Source: Pholis gunnellus
Lineage: Eukaryota > Chordata > Actinopteri > Perciformes > Pholidae
Assembly: GCA_910591455.2 (NCBI GenBank)
Contig: OU342804.1
Location: 20,548,484-20,612,483 of the forward strand
DNA: 64,000 nt
Reading direction: 5' to 3'
Positions 62,901 through 64,000 of this stretch are shown here, piece after piece. The notes under the pieces are model-generated. The model made no database searches, was not told the origin of the DNA, and saw only the letters and a program-made list of their open reading frames with translations. The position numbers and the translations under genes are program-made. Numbering within the stretch: the stretch's first letter is position 1; each line of letters opens with the position of its first letter.

Positions 62901-63639
62901 TACGCTCTCTGCGCTCTCACGATGAACTCTAGAAAAAATACATTTACATGCTGATGTTTAGTTTTTATACAATAATGTTTCTGTCATAAATCAATTCCCG
63001 CCAAGTCAATTTACAAAGTTTGAAGAAAGGGGGAATTTAAGGCTTAGGCAAATCTTTCATGATGTCAGATCCCAAACAGGTTTAGAGGGCATTAATCCTA
63101 ATCCAGACCTCCTGTCCCACAAAAATGGACGAAGTGCCAAATCAATACTTTCATAGAAGTCACCTTCAGTTTTCCACTGTTCACCCAACTCTGTTGGCCT
63201 ATATGTATGATCTGTCACTCTCTGTCTTGCATTCAACCAGATCAAATTGTCAAGTGCCTCAAATAAACTATTAAACTCAACATTGGAGGGAAGGTAGGTC
63301 TTGCTATATGTATATCATATTTAACATAAGAGAGAGAGCTTTTTTTTATATGGCGCTTTTGTTTTTTATATGGCTGCACAGCTTCGATGCTAATACTAGC
63401 AGTTTTGCAAGAGAGCACTTACTGTGCTGTATATATTATGAATGAAGAGGAGTTACTTGTCCAAATATGTGGCTTGCCTAAAGAGAGCAAGGAGATTATG
63501 GGTAAAAGAGCCCTGTGGAGTTGTTTTTTTAATTAATTTTGTTGGTGAAGCGCCTGGCTGTGTTACTCGTATATGTTAAGGTTTGATATGGATTTATTAA
63601 AACAAACAGAAGGGAGAAATGCAAACAAAGAAAAGTAAA
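62901..63639. other. Intergenic, nothing recognised
   Basis: AT-rich sequence between the two suspected mobile-element fragments. No gene, RNA or clear repeat is seen apart from short T runs near 63340. Confidence 0.5.
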
Positions 63640-63810
63640 TCGTCATATCGTTTTTATCGCTTGTCTTGGTATATTTTTCTTACATTTTTCTTTGCTTTTA
63701 TTCTGTACTTATTTACTTGAACTTTTATGTTGCACACTGCTGCTGAAAAGCCACTAAACAAATTTTCATTGTTCTAAGCACAATAAAAATAAAGAGCTAT
63801 TCTAAAAACA
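63640..63810 (+). mobile_element. Probable 3' tail of a LINE-type retroelement
   Basis: The stretch TTATGTTGCACACTGCTGCTG, split by AAAAGCCACTAAACAAATTT and CATTGTTCT, then CACAATAAAAATAAAGAGCT and ATTCTA resembles the 3' ends of fish non-LTR elements, which close with an AATAAAG-type signal and short ATTCTA repeats. Only the tail is seen. The family is not determined. Confidence 0.42.
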
Positions 63811-64000
63811 CAATCTCTCTCCGCCCACACCAAACCACCCACCCTCTTTCTTCCTGCACAGACTGGTGTGAGTATGTGACTAGGCAGGGGTTAAATCCAT
63901 TGCACCATAAAAAGGAGCTGTTCATAAAATGGAGGAATAAGAAGCAGAAATAATATTTCAAGTATGATTAGTTCATCCGCAGGGCACCTTGTGCGATTGA

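Overview
This is vertebrate nuclear DNA, almost certainly from a ray-finned (teleost) fish. The evidence is spliced coding sequence with canonical GT-AG introns, many long (GT)n/(CA)n and (CT)n microsatellites, AT-rich non-coding DNA full of conserved-looking homeodomain-type motifs, and a very large zinc-finger homeobox protein. There are no bacterial features and no CRISPR array.

The only gene I can support is the 3' two-thirds of zfhx3 (ATBF1), on the + strand. Six coding exons can be joined in frame: 25531-25638, 34392-34528, 35091-35291, 38872-38995, 39492-45047 and 45581-47319. They give 2620 codons plus a TAA stop. This corresponds to the C-terminal part of a protein of about 3,700 residues in human. 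The in-window part carries 14 C2H2/C2HC-type zinc fingers and four homeodomains; all four homeodomains lie in the single 5.5-kb exon. The C-terminal sequence (SYEGPKTECTLCG, PTSGLPNKP, LASVGTDSIRL) fits ZFHX3 and not ZFHX4 or ZFHX2. I cannot tell whether it is a 3a or 3b paralogue.

Layout: 1-25530 is the 3' part of a long upstream intron with no exon I can find; the N-terminal exons must lie to the left of the window. 25531-47319 holds the coding exons and introns of 496 to 8,753 bp. 47320 to about 52300 is a long, AU-rich candidate 3' UTR with two plausible poly(A) signals and an embedded (GT)n tract. From about 52300 to 64000 is intergenic DNA with conserved-looking blocks and, at the right end, two probable transposable-element fragments.

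The points most worth a second look are: loss or absence of the glycine tract that in human ZFHX3 is the SCA4 expansion site; a perfect 32-bp palindrome in an intron; a tandem NAGNAG acceptor that would toggle one alanine; an in-frame intron read-through giving an alternative C-terminus without the last two zinc fingers; and a repeated 15-mer within one conserved-looking intronic block. I found no previously undescribed multi-gene system.
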